Shown here: one piece after another, positions 25,362-34,679 of the stretch
How the letters are laid out: every line of letters begins with the position of its first letter
How positions within the stretch are numbered: position 1 is the first letter of the stretch
Origin: Chloroflexota bacterium
GTDB taxonomy: Bacteria; Chloroflexota; Dormibacteria; CF-121
Reading direction: 5' to 3'
Assembly (NCBI GenBank): GCA_005880615.1
Contig: VBID01000140.1
Location: forward strand, 1-48,598
Length of the DNA: 48,598 nt
The notes under the pieces: model-generated
Seen by the model: the letters and a program-made list of their open reading frames with translations, nothing else
Databases searched by the model: none
Told to the model about the DNA's origin: nothing
Translations under genes and position numbers: made by a program

Positions 25362-26186
25362 ATGAGCGACAACGGCAAACACGTCCTCGATGAAGCGGGC
25401 CGCGATCCATTGGCCGCACGCTTGTCACGCAGGGGCTTTCTGGGCGCCACGGTCGGGGCGTCCGCAGGACTGGCGCTGGGCTCGAAGCTGCTGACGCCGT
25501 CGCTCGTACTCGCGGACGACGAGAGCCTGGTCGACCCCACTCCGATCCCGGGAGGCGACAGCCGGCATCACTTCTTCCCGGGCCGGGGGAAGGAGATTTC
25601 GACCATCAACAACTTCGACGGCTTCGTCGGCATCGCCAATGTCGTCGGTACGGGTAGGGCGGCCGACGGAACCGGCCTCAACTTCAGCATCGATAACCGA
25701 TTCCTGGTGGGGAACTACGTCGGGGTGGACGGTGAGGTCCACCGCGGCGCCTTCGCCGTCTTCTGACTCGATCTCTGGACTGGCCCGGTGGGCACAGGTC
25801 ACATTCACGACTTCAATCCTGGTATCTCGCCGAACGGCGTTTTCTGGACCGACCACGTTCCACGGAGTAGCGTGCAGTTCGACCTGGGTGCGGTCACCGC
25901 CTCCCTGCGAGTCACGAACTTCGCCATCCCGGACACCATTCCCGTCCCCACTGTCGGCGCCATCGTCACGATGGAAATCGAGTGGAGAGGCTTAACCGCG
26001 GAGGTCAAGGTGAAGGATCTGGTCAACGGCTTCGCCGGCAGCTACCGGGAATGCCACGCGACCATCAACTGGACGGCAACGGAGCCCAACTTCGGATTCA
26101 CCTCAGACGGAAACGAGGTCACCAGGTACGCGGCGATCGGTCGCGAGCGTAATGGCGAGTTTTTCCGCGGGCAGGACCCAGACTGA
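25362..26186 (+). pseudogene. Tat-exported protein of unknown function, interrupted by in-frame TGA
   Basis: One frame of 274 codons with a single TGA at 25764-25766. Before it are a twin-arginine signal (RLSRRGFLGATVGASAGLAL), a short acidic linker and the first mature strands (FDGFVGIANVVGTGRA, LNFSIDNRFLVGNYVGVDG). After it, in the same frame, the protein continues LDLWTGPVGTGHIHDFNPG to CHATINWTATEPNFGFTS. GGGGAGG precedes the ATG. The preserved frame on both sides points to a recent nonsense change or to TGA decoding; a hairpin lies 14-31 bases after the TGA. Other genes in the window end in TGA, so TGA is a normal stop here. Family not recognised. Confidence 0.65.
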
Positions 26187-26376
26187 CAATCGGGGTTAAG
26201 GAGACCGACCACTGTGCTGCGGTCATGATTGCTTCACCCCTCCTTGACACGCGCGTTATCGACGAGTTCATGGTGAGCCCATCAAGGGAAGCGGCTGCCC
26301 GAAGGGCGGCAGAAATCAATCCAGTTCGGTCAGGCGGTTCGCGCACCGCGGCACCCTCGAGAACCTGGTGGCCCCC

Positions 26377-27384
26377 TCATCGCGCGAGGTATTTCATCGG
26401 CACGTTTCCCGCGCCGCGTGTGTCGGGCCAGAGGCGATGGTTATTCTGCCCGTCAACTCCGATCATCCAGGTTCCACTGTCACCGGCATTCGGGCTGCCG
26501 CGGTCGTAGATGAGCCACTTTCCGTCCGGTGACCAAGCGGGGTTATCGGCCGCGAGGCAGGCGCCGCGAGGAAAAGATTGGATTCCCGCAGGCGTCGTTG
26601 CCGGTGTACAGGCCGTGATGATCTTGCGCGCCCCACCGGCAGCCGGGGTGAGCGCAACGTTGCGGTGTCCCCACGTTAGCGGGGATTGAGTAAAACCACC
26701 CATGCCCAGATCGGATTCCTTGCCGCTGAAGAACGCTACCGTACTCTCATCCGGCGAGATACTTGACGCGTTGCCGTCCGGGTAGTCTGGATCGCCGGTA
26801 AAGGTGAGTTGCCGTACCCCTGTCCCGTCGGTGTTGATCCGCCAGATTTCGCGGTGACCGTCGATTTCCTTGGTGCATGTCAGCCATCGGCCTGACAGGG
26901 CGAGCGCCGGCGCGGTGCAATGTTGGAACAGCAGCTGGAGGCTGGAGCCGTCCTGTTGCATGACATAGGTGCCGTTTTGCGGGCCGGGGTTGTCTGCGGT
27001 CTGGGTCGGCGCGCCCTGCTGGTCAGAGAACACGATCAGGCCATTTTTCGCCAGCTGCGGCTTGGCGATTGGGTTGTTCATGGCCAGTTGAAGGTTTCCG
27101 ACTTGCTGCGGATTGCTGCCATCGGCATCCATGATCCAGATTTGGGGCGAACTGCCTCGATTGGAGACGGAGATGATCCTACCGTCGGGCGTCCACGAAG
27201 GCATGGACCCGGACCCAGGCAGCACCACCTTGCCGGTGCCATCGTCTCGGACGGTGAACAGCTTCCCGTCCGCGCCGCTCATCACGAGAAGGCCGTGCTG
27301 CGCTGTGGGGGGCGAAGGCGGTGGCGGGTTAGCGCCGGAACCGGTTGCGAGCGCGAGTGCTAGAACGATGATGATGATCTTCAT
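26377..27384 (-). CDS. exported TolB-like beta-propeller protein
   Basis: 335 residues. An N-terminal hydrophobic signal segment (KIIIIVLALALATG) is followed by a Pro-rich linker and WD40-like PD40 repeats: MPSWTPDGRIISVSN, IWIMDADGSNPQQV, IWRINTDGTGVRQLTF, SISPDESTVAFFSG and NPAWSPDGKWLIYDRG. This repeat form is that of TolB-type propellers, which bind other proteins or ligands outside the cytoplasm. No Pal/Tol partner genes are present. It converges on the Tat-exported gene. Probably a surface or secreted binding protein. Confidence 0.85.
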   Translation of the reverse strand: MKIIIIVLALALATGSGANPPPPSPPTAQHGLLVMSGADGKLFTVRDDGTGKVVLPGSGSMPSWTPDGRIISVSNRGSSPQIWIMDADGSNPQQVGNLQLAMNNPIAKPQLAKNGLIVFSDQQGAPTQTADNPGPQNGTYVMQQDGSSLQLLFQHCTAPALALSGRWLTCTKEIDGHREIWRINTDGTGVRQLTFTGDPDYPDGNASSISPDESTVAFFSGKESDLGMGGFTQSPLTWGHRNVALTPAAGGARKIITACTPATTPAGIQSFPRGACLAADNPAWSPDGKWLIYDRGSPNAGDSGTWMIGVDGQNNHRLWPDTRGAGNVPMKYLAR

Positions 27385-28139
27385 ATCAATCCTTCACCAC
27401 GGCGTAACCGATCGCCAGCAGGCCGTCGAAACAAGAAGCTCGGTGCCTATCAGGCATGGGAACGCCGCCGCCATCTCGTCGTCGGCGCTCCGCTCATTCT
27501 GTCCTGCCGCCCAGCCGAGCGCAAGGAAGATCTCTCCCAGCCCGGTTGACCCCGGGTCCAAGCCGCTCGCTTCATCGCGCCTCCACCATGGAATCTCCCG
27601 GCGGACAGGGAACGGACGATGCGCTAGCGCTAGGCCGTCGCCGCCCTGTAGGTTTTCAGGACCCGCCCGGGACCGGTCCGGCCACTCGCGGGTCCCGGCT
27701 CTCTCAGATCTGTTGATAACTGCGAAGGGCCGCGATCATCTGTGGCGTCATCAGCGTGGGCACGCGCCTACTCTTCGTGCTGGCGGCCGAGGGACACGTG
27801 ATCCGGGGGACGACCGCTTGGCTCCTGGGCGAGCAGGCAGTTCCGTTGGTCGCCGCTCGGCGCGCTTGTCGAAGGGCCTTCAGAGCGCAGCTTCTGCTCT
27901 TCAACTGGCCGGCGCTGATGTAGTGGCGGCGGTGGTTATCGGTAGGGTCATTAACCCAGAGTTCAGCGGCGCTCTTTGGGCTCGGGTCTCAAAGTTCCGC
28001 CTTAGCTTCGAGACTTGTTGTCTTGAATAGCAGCCAGCCTCACTTGCCGGGCATGCGGCCCTGCCGGGTACCGGGAGGCGACGCGACGGCGTCTTTATGG
28101 TCGGACGGCGCACGATACGGTTCCCGCACGCGACCGCTT
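27385..28139. other. 750-base region with decayed sequence
   Basis: Lies between the start of the TolB-like gene and the end of the GH31 gene. Apart from a phosphoribosyltransferase-like fragment near 27863-27975 I see no intact gene, RNA or repeat. Open frames here lack family resemblance. Confidence 0.5.
27863..27975 (+). pseudogene. C-terminal remnant of a phosphoribosyltransferase-like gene
   Basis: The short stretch LQSAASALQLAGADVVAAVV followed by IGRVINPEF resembles the end of phosphoribosyltransferase-type proteins (compare QSAAAALRAAGA...VVIGRHLNPEW). No upstream domain in any frame. A small relic of moderate certainty. Confidence 0.4.
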
Positions 28140-30289
28140 TCAGAGTGCTTGCCTGCCGAACAGTGGTCCAAGCTCGGCAGCGCTTGCTCCACGCACGTAT
28201 ACCGGGATCTCTTCGATCGGCACGTCACGCTCAAGAGTGACCGGTCCCTGATACACCGAGCCGGCCCAGGCGTCGACCCAGTCGCCTCGTGGCAAGTAGA
28301 CACGCCATGTCTGGGCACCTGGCTCCACCACGGGCGCCACCAGCAAGTCGTCTCCAAGCAGGTACTCGTACGGCCAGTTCCAGATCTCCGGATCTTGCGG
28401 CGCCTCGAAGCACAGGGCTCGCATCAGCGGGCGGCGGCTTTCCACCGCGAGTCGCGCCTGCGCGATGAGATAGGGGACGAGCGCCTCCCGGAGTTGGGCA
28501 AAGCGTCGATAGACTGGCAGCACCCGCGAGTCGCCGGTTCGCTGCTGGATATTCCAGGGCGTCCGATCCCGCAACGGCTGGCGGTGATGGTTGTACTCCG
28601 AGTGGTACTGCATGATAGGACAGAAGCAGGCCATGGCGGCCGCGCGCAGATAGAGCTCCGCGCTGGGGATCTCGCCCGAGAAGCCGGCCAGGTCCCAGCC
28701 CCAGAAGAAGATCCCGCTGGCGCCAGCCGTCAGCCCGGCCGTGATCGACGCCCGAAACGCTTCCCAGGTGGAGTCCTCATCCCCGGCCCAGTGACAGGGA
28801 TACGATGCCGACCCGGTAAAGCCCGCCCGGCTGAAGGTGATGCCGTCGCAGCCCGCCTGCGCGAGCAGCTGGTGGTACGCCGCGGCGTACGCCACCGGAT
28901 AACGGTTGTTCCCCGCATCGCCGCGCGATCCATCAGCGTAGCGGAGGTCATCACCCCAGGCGTGTTCACCCCCGTCCGTCTTGAAGCCGTCAATGCCGAC
29001 CTCCTCCACCAGGTAGCGGCGCTTGGCCAGCCACCATTCCCGAGCCTCCGGCGAGGTGAAGTCGGGCAGCAGGGCGCCCGGGAACCACCAGCCGCGGTTG
29101 CGATATGGGCGCCCCTTCGTATCTCGCACGGCGTAGCCGCGCTTCACCATCACATCGTGGTCACGACGCGCCTGCCCGCTGGGCGCCGGCCGGGCCTTTA
29201 GTAGAGGAACTTGCCAGAGCAGCACCTTGATGCCGCGGTCGTGCAACTCCTCGACCATTCCCCTCGGATCCGGCCAAGCGCCATCCGCCGGAAACCGAAA
29301 ATCGGCTAGCCGGTGTGGCGCGCCGTCTGGATGAACTCGGTACCGCGCGTCCCTGAATGCGACAAACGTCGACTCGTCGCTCCAGGCTTCAATGACGACA
29401 ACTGCGACCGGGATCTGCTCCCGACGACTCCGCTCCACTTCATCCATCACCCGGGCCTGAGTATTCCACTCGTTGGCACTCATCCAGGGGTGAAAGATCC
29501 AGCTCGGGGGGAGCTTAGGGGGTCCGATGCGCTCGAGGAACGTACGAAGCACGTCGCTCGGCGAGCCCCGAATGAGTTCCAGGGTAAATACGGGGTGCCG
29601 TTCGTCGGGATCGAGCGCCGCCTCAATCCAAAGCTGGTCGGGCTTGGTCTTGCCGACGTCAAACCACGTCCGCCGCGAGGTCACCACATGGAATCCCCAT
29701 CCCTCATCGCCCGTCACGATGGCAAATGGCATCGGGAGGTAGGTGCGCGCCCCCTGCCGTTTGTACTGCTCGAAGACCACGGCGTCGAGCTGCCTCCCTC
29801 GTTGATCGAGCGCATCGAATCGCTCCCCAAACCCCACCACGTGTTCCTTGGCTTCCAGACGAACGGCAAAGCGAACTCGAAGCGGTCCGGCCTCCGCGAT
29901 CAACCATGCGAGGCTCCCGGGAATCAGACGGTCCGCAAGCCCGGTGTCCCCAGCGGGTGAATTGACGACGAGCCGCCCGCCCTCGTCGTCCCAGTGCGCC
30001 GGAAACACCGAATACCACGCCGTCTGCTGGCGCCTTTGCCAGAAGCCGCCGCAGCTAGGTGGCCGTCTAGCGACGTTGCTGTCGCGAAGGACGAGTCCGG
30101 ACCGGCTTGGCTCGCATCAAGGAGCCTTCGCTTCCCGGCCAGCTGCAGTTCGACGTGAACGGCTCGGACAGCATGATCGGTGGTTGCCCGCAGCTCGAAG
30201 GGCTGCCCGGCAATGGGGATGGCGGGAACCCGCTGGTCGGGTTCCAGCCGATACGGATGTCCGAGTCCAAACGGTCGGTGCCGGATCAC
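28140..30289 (-). CDS. GH31 alpha-glycosidase, split by a frameshift
   Basis: Retaining alpha-glycosidase of family GH31, last gene of the glucan operon. The N-terminal sandwich domain (HRPFGLGHPYRLEPDQRVPA) is read from a GTG at 30289 that overlaps the GH15 stop (GTGA). Near 30045-30052 the frame shifts by one base: A-A-A-A is followed in the next frame by FWQRRQQTAWYSVFPAHW and the rest of the protein, about 715 residues in total. Counting from the Met at 30008, the nucleophile is Asp345 (GFKTDGGE) and the acid/base is Asp410 (HWAGDED). Both are intact. The shorter frame from 30008 alone lacks the N-terminal domain. Alpha-glucoside is the likely substrate given the GH15 partner; alpha-xyloside is possible. 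Confidence 0.85.
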
Positions 30290-31416
30290 CTCGCCGGGGT
30301 GATCGGGGGAGTGAGCTCGCCGAGCTCCAGAGCCAGTGTCAGGAACATGGCGTGCGACCACAGCAGGGGGGTGGCCACGGGCCCCCAGCGGTCGATCCAT
30401 TTTTGACGCGCACCCGGCGCCAGCAGGTGATCTGCGACCTGCTCGGGGAGATCCCCGTCCTGGGTCGCATGTTCAAGAATCCACGCCAGCTGGGCGCGGG
30501 CCGCATCGAGGCGTCCCACGCTGGCATAGTGCCATCCGAGCAGCGCGGAAAGGAGGAGCCACTCCCCTCCCCCGTAGTAGGTATCTTCCAGGTAGCGATG
30601 CACGCCACCGTGGGCCAGACTGGATTCAACCGCCCGGACGGTGGCCGTCATCAACGGGTCACTCGATGAGACGAGCCCGAACGGGACGCCGCACGCAATC
30701 AGGCTGGCATCCACGGCATCGCCACCCAGCCACTTCACCAGATGGCCGTTCTGCCGGCCCTGCGAGAGGACCGTTCGACGGATCTCGCCCGCGGCTTCGC
30801 CCGCCTGCCGCCGGAGGCCCGTGGGCAAGCTAGCCCACTGCGCAGCTTCCTGAAGCCCGGCGTACAGAGGAGCCAGAGTTGACGTGTGCCGGTGGCCAAC
30901 ATACTCCTCCCACCAGTCGTAACTGGGCTCCGCCCAGAACTCGATCACGTACCTAGTCGAGAGCACGACCCCGTCCCGGTATGGGTCAACGGTGCACCCT
31001 GGGGTCCGGCGGAGGTGGGCACCCAGGGCCCAGACCCAGGTGCCGTACCCGTCCAGCTGGAAGTTCCACCATTCGTCCGGGACCTCCTCGCCGTCAACGG
31101 TGTATCGGGCGTGGAGGAATTCGTCCTCGGCAATCGGCTGGCCGGAGCGGTGTCGCGCGATAAGCGAATCGATCCTGGACGCCCGCGCGACCAGAATCCG
31201 GGAACACCAGGTAAAGAACGCCTCCGCGCTGGCCGCCTGTCCCGCTCGGCTCATGGCGTCGGCGATGAAAGCGCCGTCCCGAAGCCAGCTGTATCGGTAG
31301 ACGGCAAAGTTGGGCGAGGCGATGTACGCACCGCTGGGAGCCTGGTTGTCTTGGATTACCGCGACACTGTGTCGGGCCAGGGCCTCCAGGCGGTCTCGCT
31401 GGCTACTCGCTGTCAT
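30286..31416 (-). CDS. GH15 glucoamylase-like glycoside hydrolase
   Basis: 376 residues, an (alpha/alpha)6-barrel of the GH15 type: YRYSWLRDGAFIADAM near the N-terminus, EVPDEWWNFQLDGYGTWVWAL with a carboxylate at the usual acid position, HLVKWLGGDAVDASLI, and DTYYGGGEWLLLSALLGWHY with the second catalytic Glu. There is no signal peptide, so it acts on imported oligosaccharides in the cytoplasm. The ATG at 31416 starts the homology; 25 upstream in-frame codons are unlikely to be coding. Its stop overlaps the start of GH31. Related branches include trehalases and glucodextranases, so the exact alpha-linkage is uncertain. Confidence 0.88.
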   Translation of the reverse strand: MTASSQRDRLEALARHSVAVIQDNQAPSGAYIASPNFAVYRYSWLRDGAFIADAMSRAGQAASAEAFFTWCSRILVARASRIDSLIARHRSGQPIAEDEFLHARYTVDGEEVPDEWWNFQLDGYGTWVWALGAHLRRTPGCTVDPYRDGVVLSTRYVIEFWAEPSYDWWEEYVGHRHTSTLAPLYAGLQEAAQWASLPTGLRRQAGEAAGEIRRTVLSQGRQNGHLVKWLGGDAVDASLIACGVPFGLVSSSDPLMTATVRAVESSLAHGGVHRYLEDTYYGGGEWLLLSALLGWHYASVGRLDAARAQLAWILEHATQDGDLPEQVADHLLAPGARQKWIDRWGPVATPLLWSHAMFLTLALELGELTPPITPAR

Positions 31417-31514
31417 CCCAGAGCTCTTCTCCACGGATCTTAGAGGCCTACCGCTCCAACGGAGAAGCGACAGTGGGCTGGCGAGCGCCACCAGCCCACC
31501 ATCACGCCTTCCGT

Positions 31515-32765
31515 TTACAACAGCGCGTCTACCTTGCCGGCGGCTTCATCCAGCGCCTGCTTGACGGTCTCCTGGCCGAGCTTGGCCTTCGCCAGCGACT
31601 TGGAGACGATGTCCTGCAGCTGTGACTCCTGCTCGATCACGGGCGGGACCACGATGTTGTCGAGCGCCTTGAAGACCGCGGCCCGGTTCGCTGGTGGAGT
31701 CTGTGATAGGTAGGAACTGAACAGCGACTGGTCGGCCACGGCCGGGAGCTCCCAGCTGGAGTCAAGGCGGACCTTGACCGCGTTCGACGACGACGTCAAG
31801 AACCGGAGCCATTGCCAGGCCTCAGTTGGGTGGGCGGTCTTGGAGGACGCCACCACGGCGTTGGAGAAGAAGTGGTGGGCCTTGGTGACCTTGCCCGGCT
31901 CAAGCTGAATGTCCCACTTGAAGGGGGCGCTCTTCATCGACGCGAACTCCCAGATGCCGGCATGCCACATGGCCAGTTTTCCGGCCTTGAAGAGCGCCTC
32001 GTCGTTCTGGCTCCCCAGCTGGGCGTCGGTCGGCATCACCTTGCCCACCTTGGACACCAGCCAGGTGGCCGCGTCCACGCCGGCCGCGTCGTTGAAGGTG
32101 GCGTGTTTCTTATCGGCGCTGAGGAACTGGCCGCCGTCCTGGGCCAGCACCTTGTAGAACTCGAAGAACTGGATGGGCTGGAAGTCGCCCCAGACCCCTT
32201 TGGACGTGTTGGTTAGCTTCTGCGCGGCGGTCAGCTCGTCCGGCCAGGTCCAGTCCGGCGAGGGATAGCTCACCCCGCCGGCGTCAAACAGATCCTTGTT
32301 GTAGAACAGCAACACGTCGGAGAACGTCTCCGGAAGCCCATATTGCTTGCTATTCGCCTGGAAGACGGAATAGGCTCGCGGATAATACACGGAGGCCTGG
32401 AACCCGCTATCCTTGCTGGCTTGCCCCGACAGGTTGAGCAATGACCCCGCGCTCGAGTAGCTGACGAAGTTCTCGTAGTTCAGCTCGAACGTGTCGGGCG
32501 CGGTTCCGCCAGCAATGGCCGTCTGCAGCTTCGTGAAATAGTCGTTGAACGAGGCGGTCTGTACATCGATGGTGATGTTCGGATATTTCTGATGGAACGC
32601 CGCGATGATCGTGTTGAGATCGTTCAGGTGGTCGGGCGCGGCCGAAAACGTGAAGTAGGTGAGCTTGACCGGCCCGGGCGTGACCGTGGTCGTGGCCTGA
32701 CCGCAGGCGCTCATGGCAAATGACGCCGCCAGCGCCGCCGTCGCGATCCGGAAGAAACGTCTCAT
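31515..32765 (-). CDS. sugar ABC transporter solute-binding lipoprotein (CUT1)
   Basis: 416 residues. Lipoprotein signal with lipobox MSAC and lipidated Cys21, then the family 1 extracellular binding fold (LTYFTFSAAPDHLNDLNTII, QKYPNITIDVQTASF, ETFSDVLLFYNKDLFDAGG). It would capture an oligosaccharide at the cell surface and pass it to the two permeases encoded upstream. GAGGAGG precedes the ATG. The order permease-permease-binding protein-GH15-GH31 implies maltodextrin-like or isomalto-type ligands; the ligand cannot be read from the sequence. Confidence 0.92.
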   Translation of the reverse strand: MRRFFRIATAALAASFAMSACGQATTTVTPGPVKLTYFTFSAAPDHLNDLNTIIAAFHQKYPNITIDVQTASFNDYFTKLQTAIAGGTAPDTFELNYENFVSYSSAGSLLNLSGQASKDSGFQASVYYPRAYSVFQANSKQYGLPETFSDVLLFYNKDLFDAGGVSYPSPDWTWPDELTAAQKLTNTSKGVWGDFQPIQFFEFYKVLAQDGGQFLSADKKHATFNDAAGVDAATWLVSKVGKVMPTDAQLGSQNDEALFKAGKLAMWHAGIWEFASMKSAPFKWDIQLEPGKVTKAHHFFSNAVVASSKTAHPTEAWQWLRFLTSSSNAVKVRLDSSWELPAVADQSLFSSYLSQTPPANRAAVFKALDNIVVPPVIEQESQLQDIVSKSLAKAKLGQETVKQALDEAAGKVDALL

Positions 32766-32863
32766 GACCGTGAACCTCCTCTATTCCGCCGGTTGATCGT
32801 GTGGTCGTCCCTGGCGAGCCTGTCTCCTCCCCCTTCGTCACCTCCTCCGAACTGCGAAGCCCG

Positions 32864-33805
32864 TCATCCCTTGATTCCTGACAGGGCGACGCTGCGAATG
32901 ACCTGTTTTTGGGCCGCCATATAGACGGCCAGGATGGGAATCACGCTGATGGTGGCGCCGGCCATGACCAGGTTCCAGGCCGTGGTGTATCGCCCATGCA
33001 GGTTGGCCAGGCCGACCGGGAGGGTCATCAGGTCCTGGGAGCTGACCACCACCAGCGGCCAGAGGAAGCTGTTCCAGCTCGCCATGAAGGCGAAGATGCC
33101 GAAGGTCGCCAGCGCCGGTCTCGAGAGCGGGATCACGATTCGCGAGAAGACTGTCCAGTGGCTCGCGCCGTCGATGAAGGCAGCCTCCTCCAGCTCATGG
33201 GGGAGGCTGAGGAAGGCCTGGCGAAGGAGGAACGTTCCGAACGCCGACGCGACCGTCGGCAGGATCAGACCCGGATAGGTGTTGACGAACCCGAGGACCC
33301 GCATCTCAACGAACAGCGGCACGATGGTGACCTGGAATGGGATCATCAGGGTGGCGAGGTAGACGAGGAACAGGGCGTCCCGGCCGCGAAACCGCAGGCG
33401 GGCAAAGGCATACGCGGCCATGGCGCTGGTGGTGAGTTGCAGCGCGGTCGACGCCACAGCCACGACCACGCTATTGAGCAGGAACCGCCCGATGGGAAAT
33501 GTGTCCAGGACAATTCGGTAGTTCTCAGGCGCAAATGGTGCCGGGAGCAGCTGCGGTGGCGTTACGAATAACTCTCGATCCACCTTCAGCGACGTCCCCA
33601 GCATCCAGAGGAAGGGGAAGAGCATGATGACGCTGCCGGCCAGTAGCGCGCCGTAAATGAGCGCACGACTGAACGCTGGCCTCCGGAAGCCGCGCCGACG
33701 CAGGCCGACCGTCACCTGCACGGGCACGCGCTCAATCGGCTGGCCGAGTTCACCGAAAACTCGCTCGGCGCTGCTCAGCGGCAGGACCTGCACACCGCTA
33801 GGCAT
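32864..33805 (-). CDS. carbohydrate ABC transporter permease, MalG-like
   Basis: 313 residues with six hydrophobic helices and the cytoplasmic EAA loop EEAAFIDGASHWTVFSRIV that docks the ATPase. The C-terminal half ends in MAAQKQVIRSVALSGIKG, the standard MalG-type ending. An N-terminal extension of about 35 residues precedes TM1. It overlaps the upstream permease gene by 8 bases, indicating coupled translation. No ATPase gene is found in the operon, so a shared MsmX/UgpC-type ATPase from elsewhere is needed. Confidence 0.93.
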   Translation of the reverse strand: MPSGVQVLPLSSAERVFGELGQPIERVPVQVTVGLRRRGFRRPAFSRALIYGALLAGSVIMLFPFLWMLGTSLKVDRELFVTPPQLLPAPFAPENYRIVLDTFPIGRFLLNSVVVAVASTALQLTTSAMAAYAFARLRFRGRDALFLVYLATLMIPFQVTIVPLFVEMRVLGFVNTYPGLILPTVASAFGTFLLRQAFLSLPHELEEAAFIDGASHWTVFSRIVIPLSRPALATFGIFAFMASWNSFLWPLVVVSSQDLMTLPVGLANLHGRYTTAWNLVMAGATISVIPILAVYMAAQKQVIRSVALSGIKG

Positions 33806-34679
33806 AGGTCACCCACCGCCGCTGCAGTTGCAGCTGGACCAGAGTGATCACCAGAATGGCCGCAAACAGCACCCAGCTCATGGCCGAGGCGTACCCCACC
33901 CGGCCGTAGCTGAAGGCGTTCTGGACGATCTGGAGAACGATCACGCTGGTGGAGTCGACGGGCCCACCCCCGGTCATGACCCAGATCTGGTCGAACACCT
34001 GAAAGCTGTTGATCAGACTGATCACGACCACGAAGAAGCTGGCTGGTGAGAGCAGGGGCAGCGTAATGTGCCAGAACCGGGCCCAGCGGCCGGCGCCGTC
34101 AACGGCCGCGGCCTCGTAGTAGTCATCCGGGATGGCCTGGAGTCCGGCGAGGAGGATGACCATGACGAAGCCCAGGTCCTTCCAGGCAGAGGCCAGGATC
34201 ACGGAGGGCATCGACCAGGCGGGGTCGGTCCACCACCCAGGCCCATGAATCCCGACCAGAGTCAAGGCGTAGTTGACGATGCCGGACGATGGATTGAGCA
34301 GCCACTTCCACATGAAGGCCACCACCACCCAGCTGGTGACTACCGGAAGGAAGTAGATGGTGCGGAAGATTGAGAGGCCACCAAGCTTTTGGTTCAGGGC
34401 CAGGGCAATGGCCAGGCCCCCAATGAAGGCCAGCGGAAGATAGCCCAGGATGAAGAACACCGTATGCCCCACCGCGGCGTGAAAATCTGGATCCGCCACG
34501 AGCACGGCGTAGTTCCCCAGCCCTTTCCACTGCGGCGGCCGCAGGAGGTCCCAGCGGAGCAGGCTGATGACCAGAGACGCGGCCATCGGGCCGAGCGTGA
34601 AGAGCAGCAAGGGGGTCAGGCTTGGCGCTAGGAACGCGGTGGCCGTTAGGGCCCGTCTCCCGGCCGATTGGCCAACCAT
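33798..34679 (-). CDS. carbohydrate ABC transporter permease, MalF/UgpA-like
   Basis: 293 residues, six helices. It has the N-terminal FLAPSLTPLLLFTLGPM helix, the FRTIYFLPVVTSWVVVAFMW segment and an EAA loop YYEAAAVDGAGRWARFWHIT. Together with the MalG-like partner it forms the membrane channel of a CUT1 sugar importer. It starts directly after the ROK regulator stop and overlaps the next gene, so it is the second gene of the operon. Confidence 0.93.
   Translation of the reverse strand: MVGQSAGRRALTATAFLAPSLTPLLLFTLGPMAASLVISLLRWDLLRPPQWKGLGNYAVLVADPDFHAAVGHTVFFILGYLPLAFIGGLAIALALNQKLGGLSIFRTIYFLPVVTSWVVVAFMWKWLLNPSSGIVNYALTLVGIHGPGWWTDPAWSMPSVILASAWKDLGFVMVILLAGLQAIPDDYYEAAAVDGAGRWARFWHITLPLLSPASFFVVVISLINSFQVFDQIWVMTGGGPVDSTSVIVLQIVQNAFSYGRVGYASAMSWVLFAAILVITLVQLQLQRRWVTYA

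Noticed and set aside
25764..25766. Genome-wide reassignment of TGA to a sense codon
   Set aside because: Several intact genes here end at TGA in sensible places (ispE, the OmpR-type regulator, GH15), so TGA is a normal stop.
28023..29201. 392-codon open frame on the plus strand
   Set aside because: Antisense shadow of the GH31 gene; no homology and no start signal.
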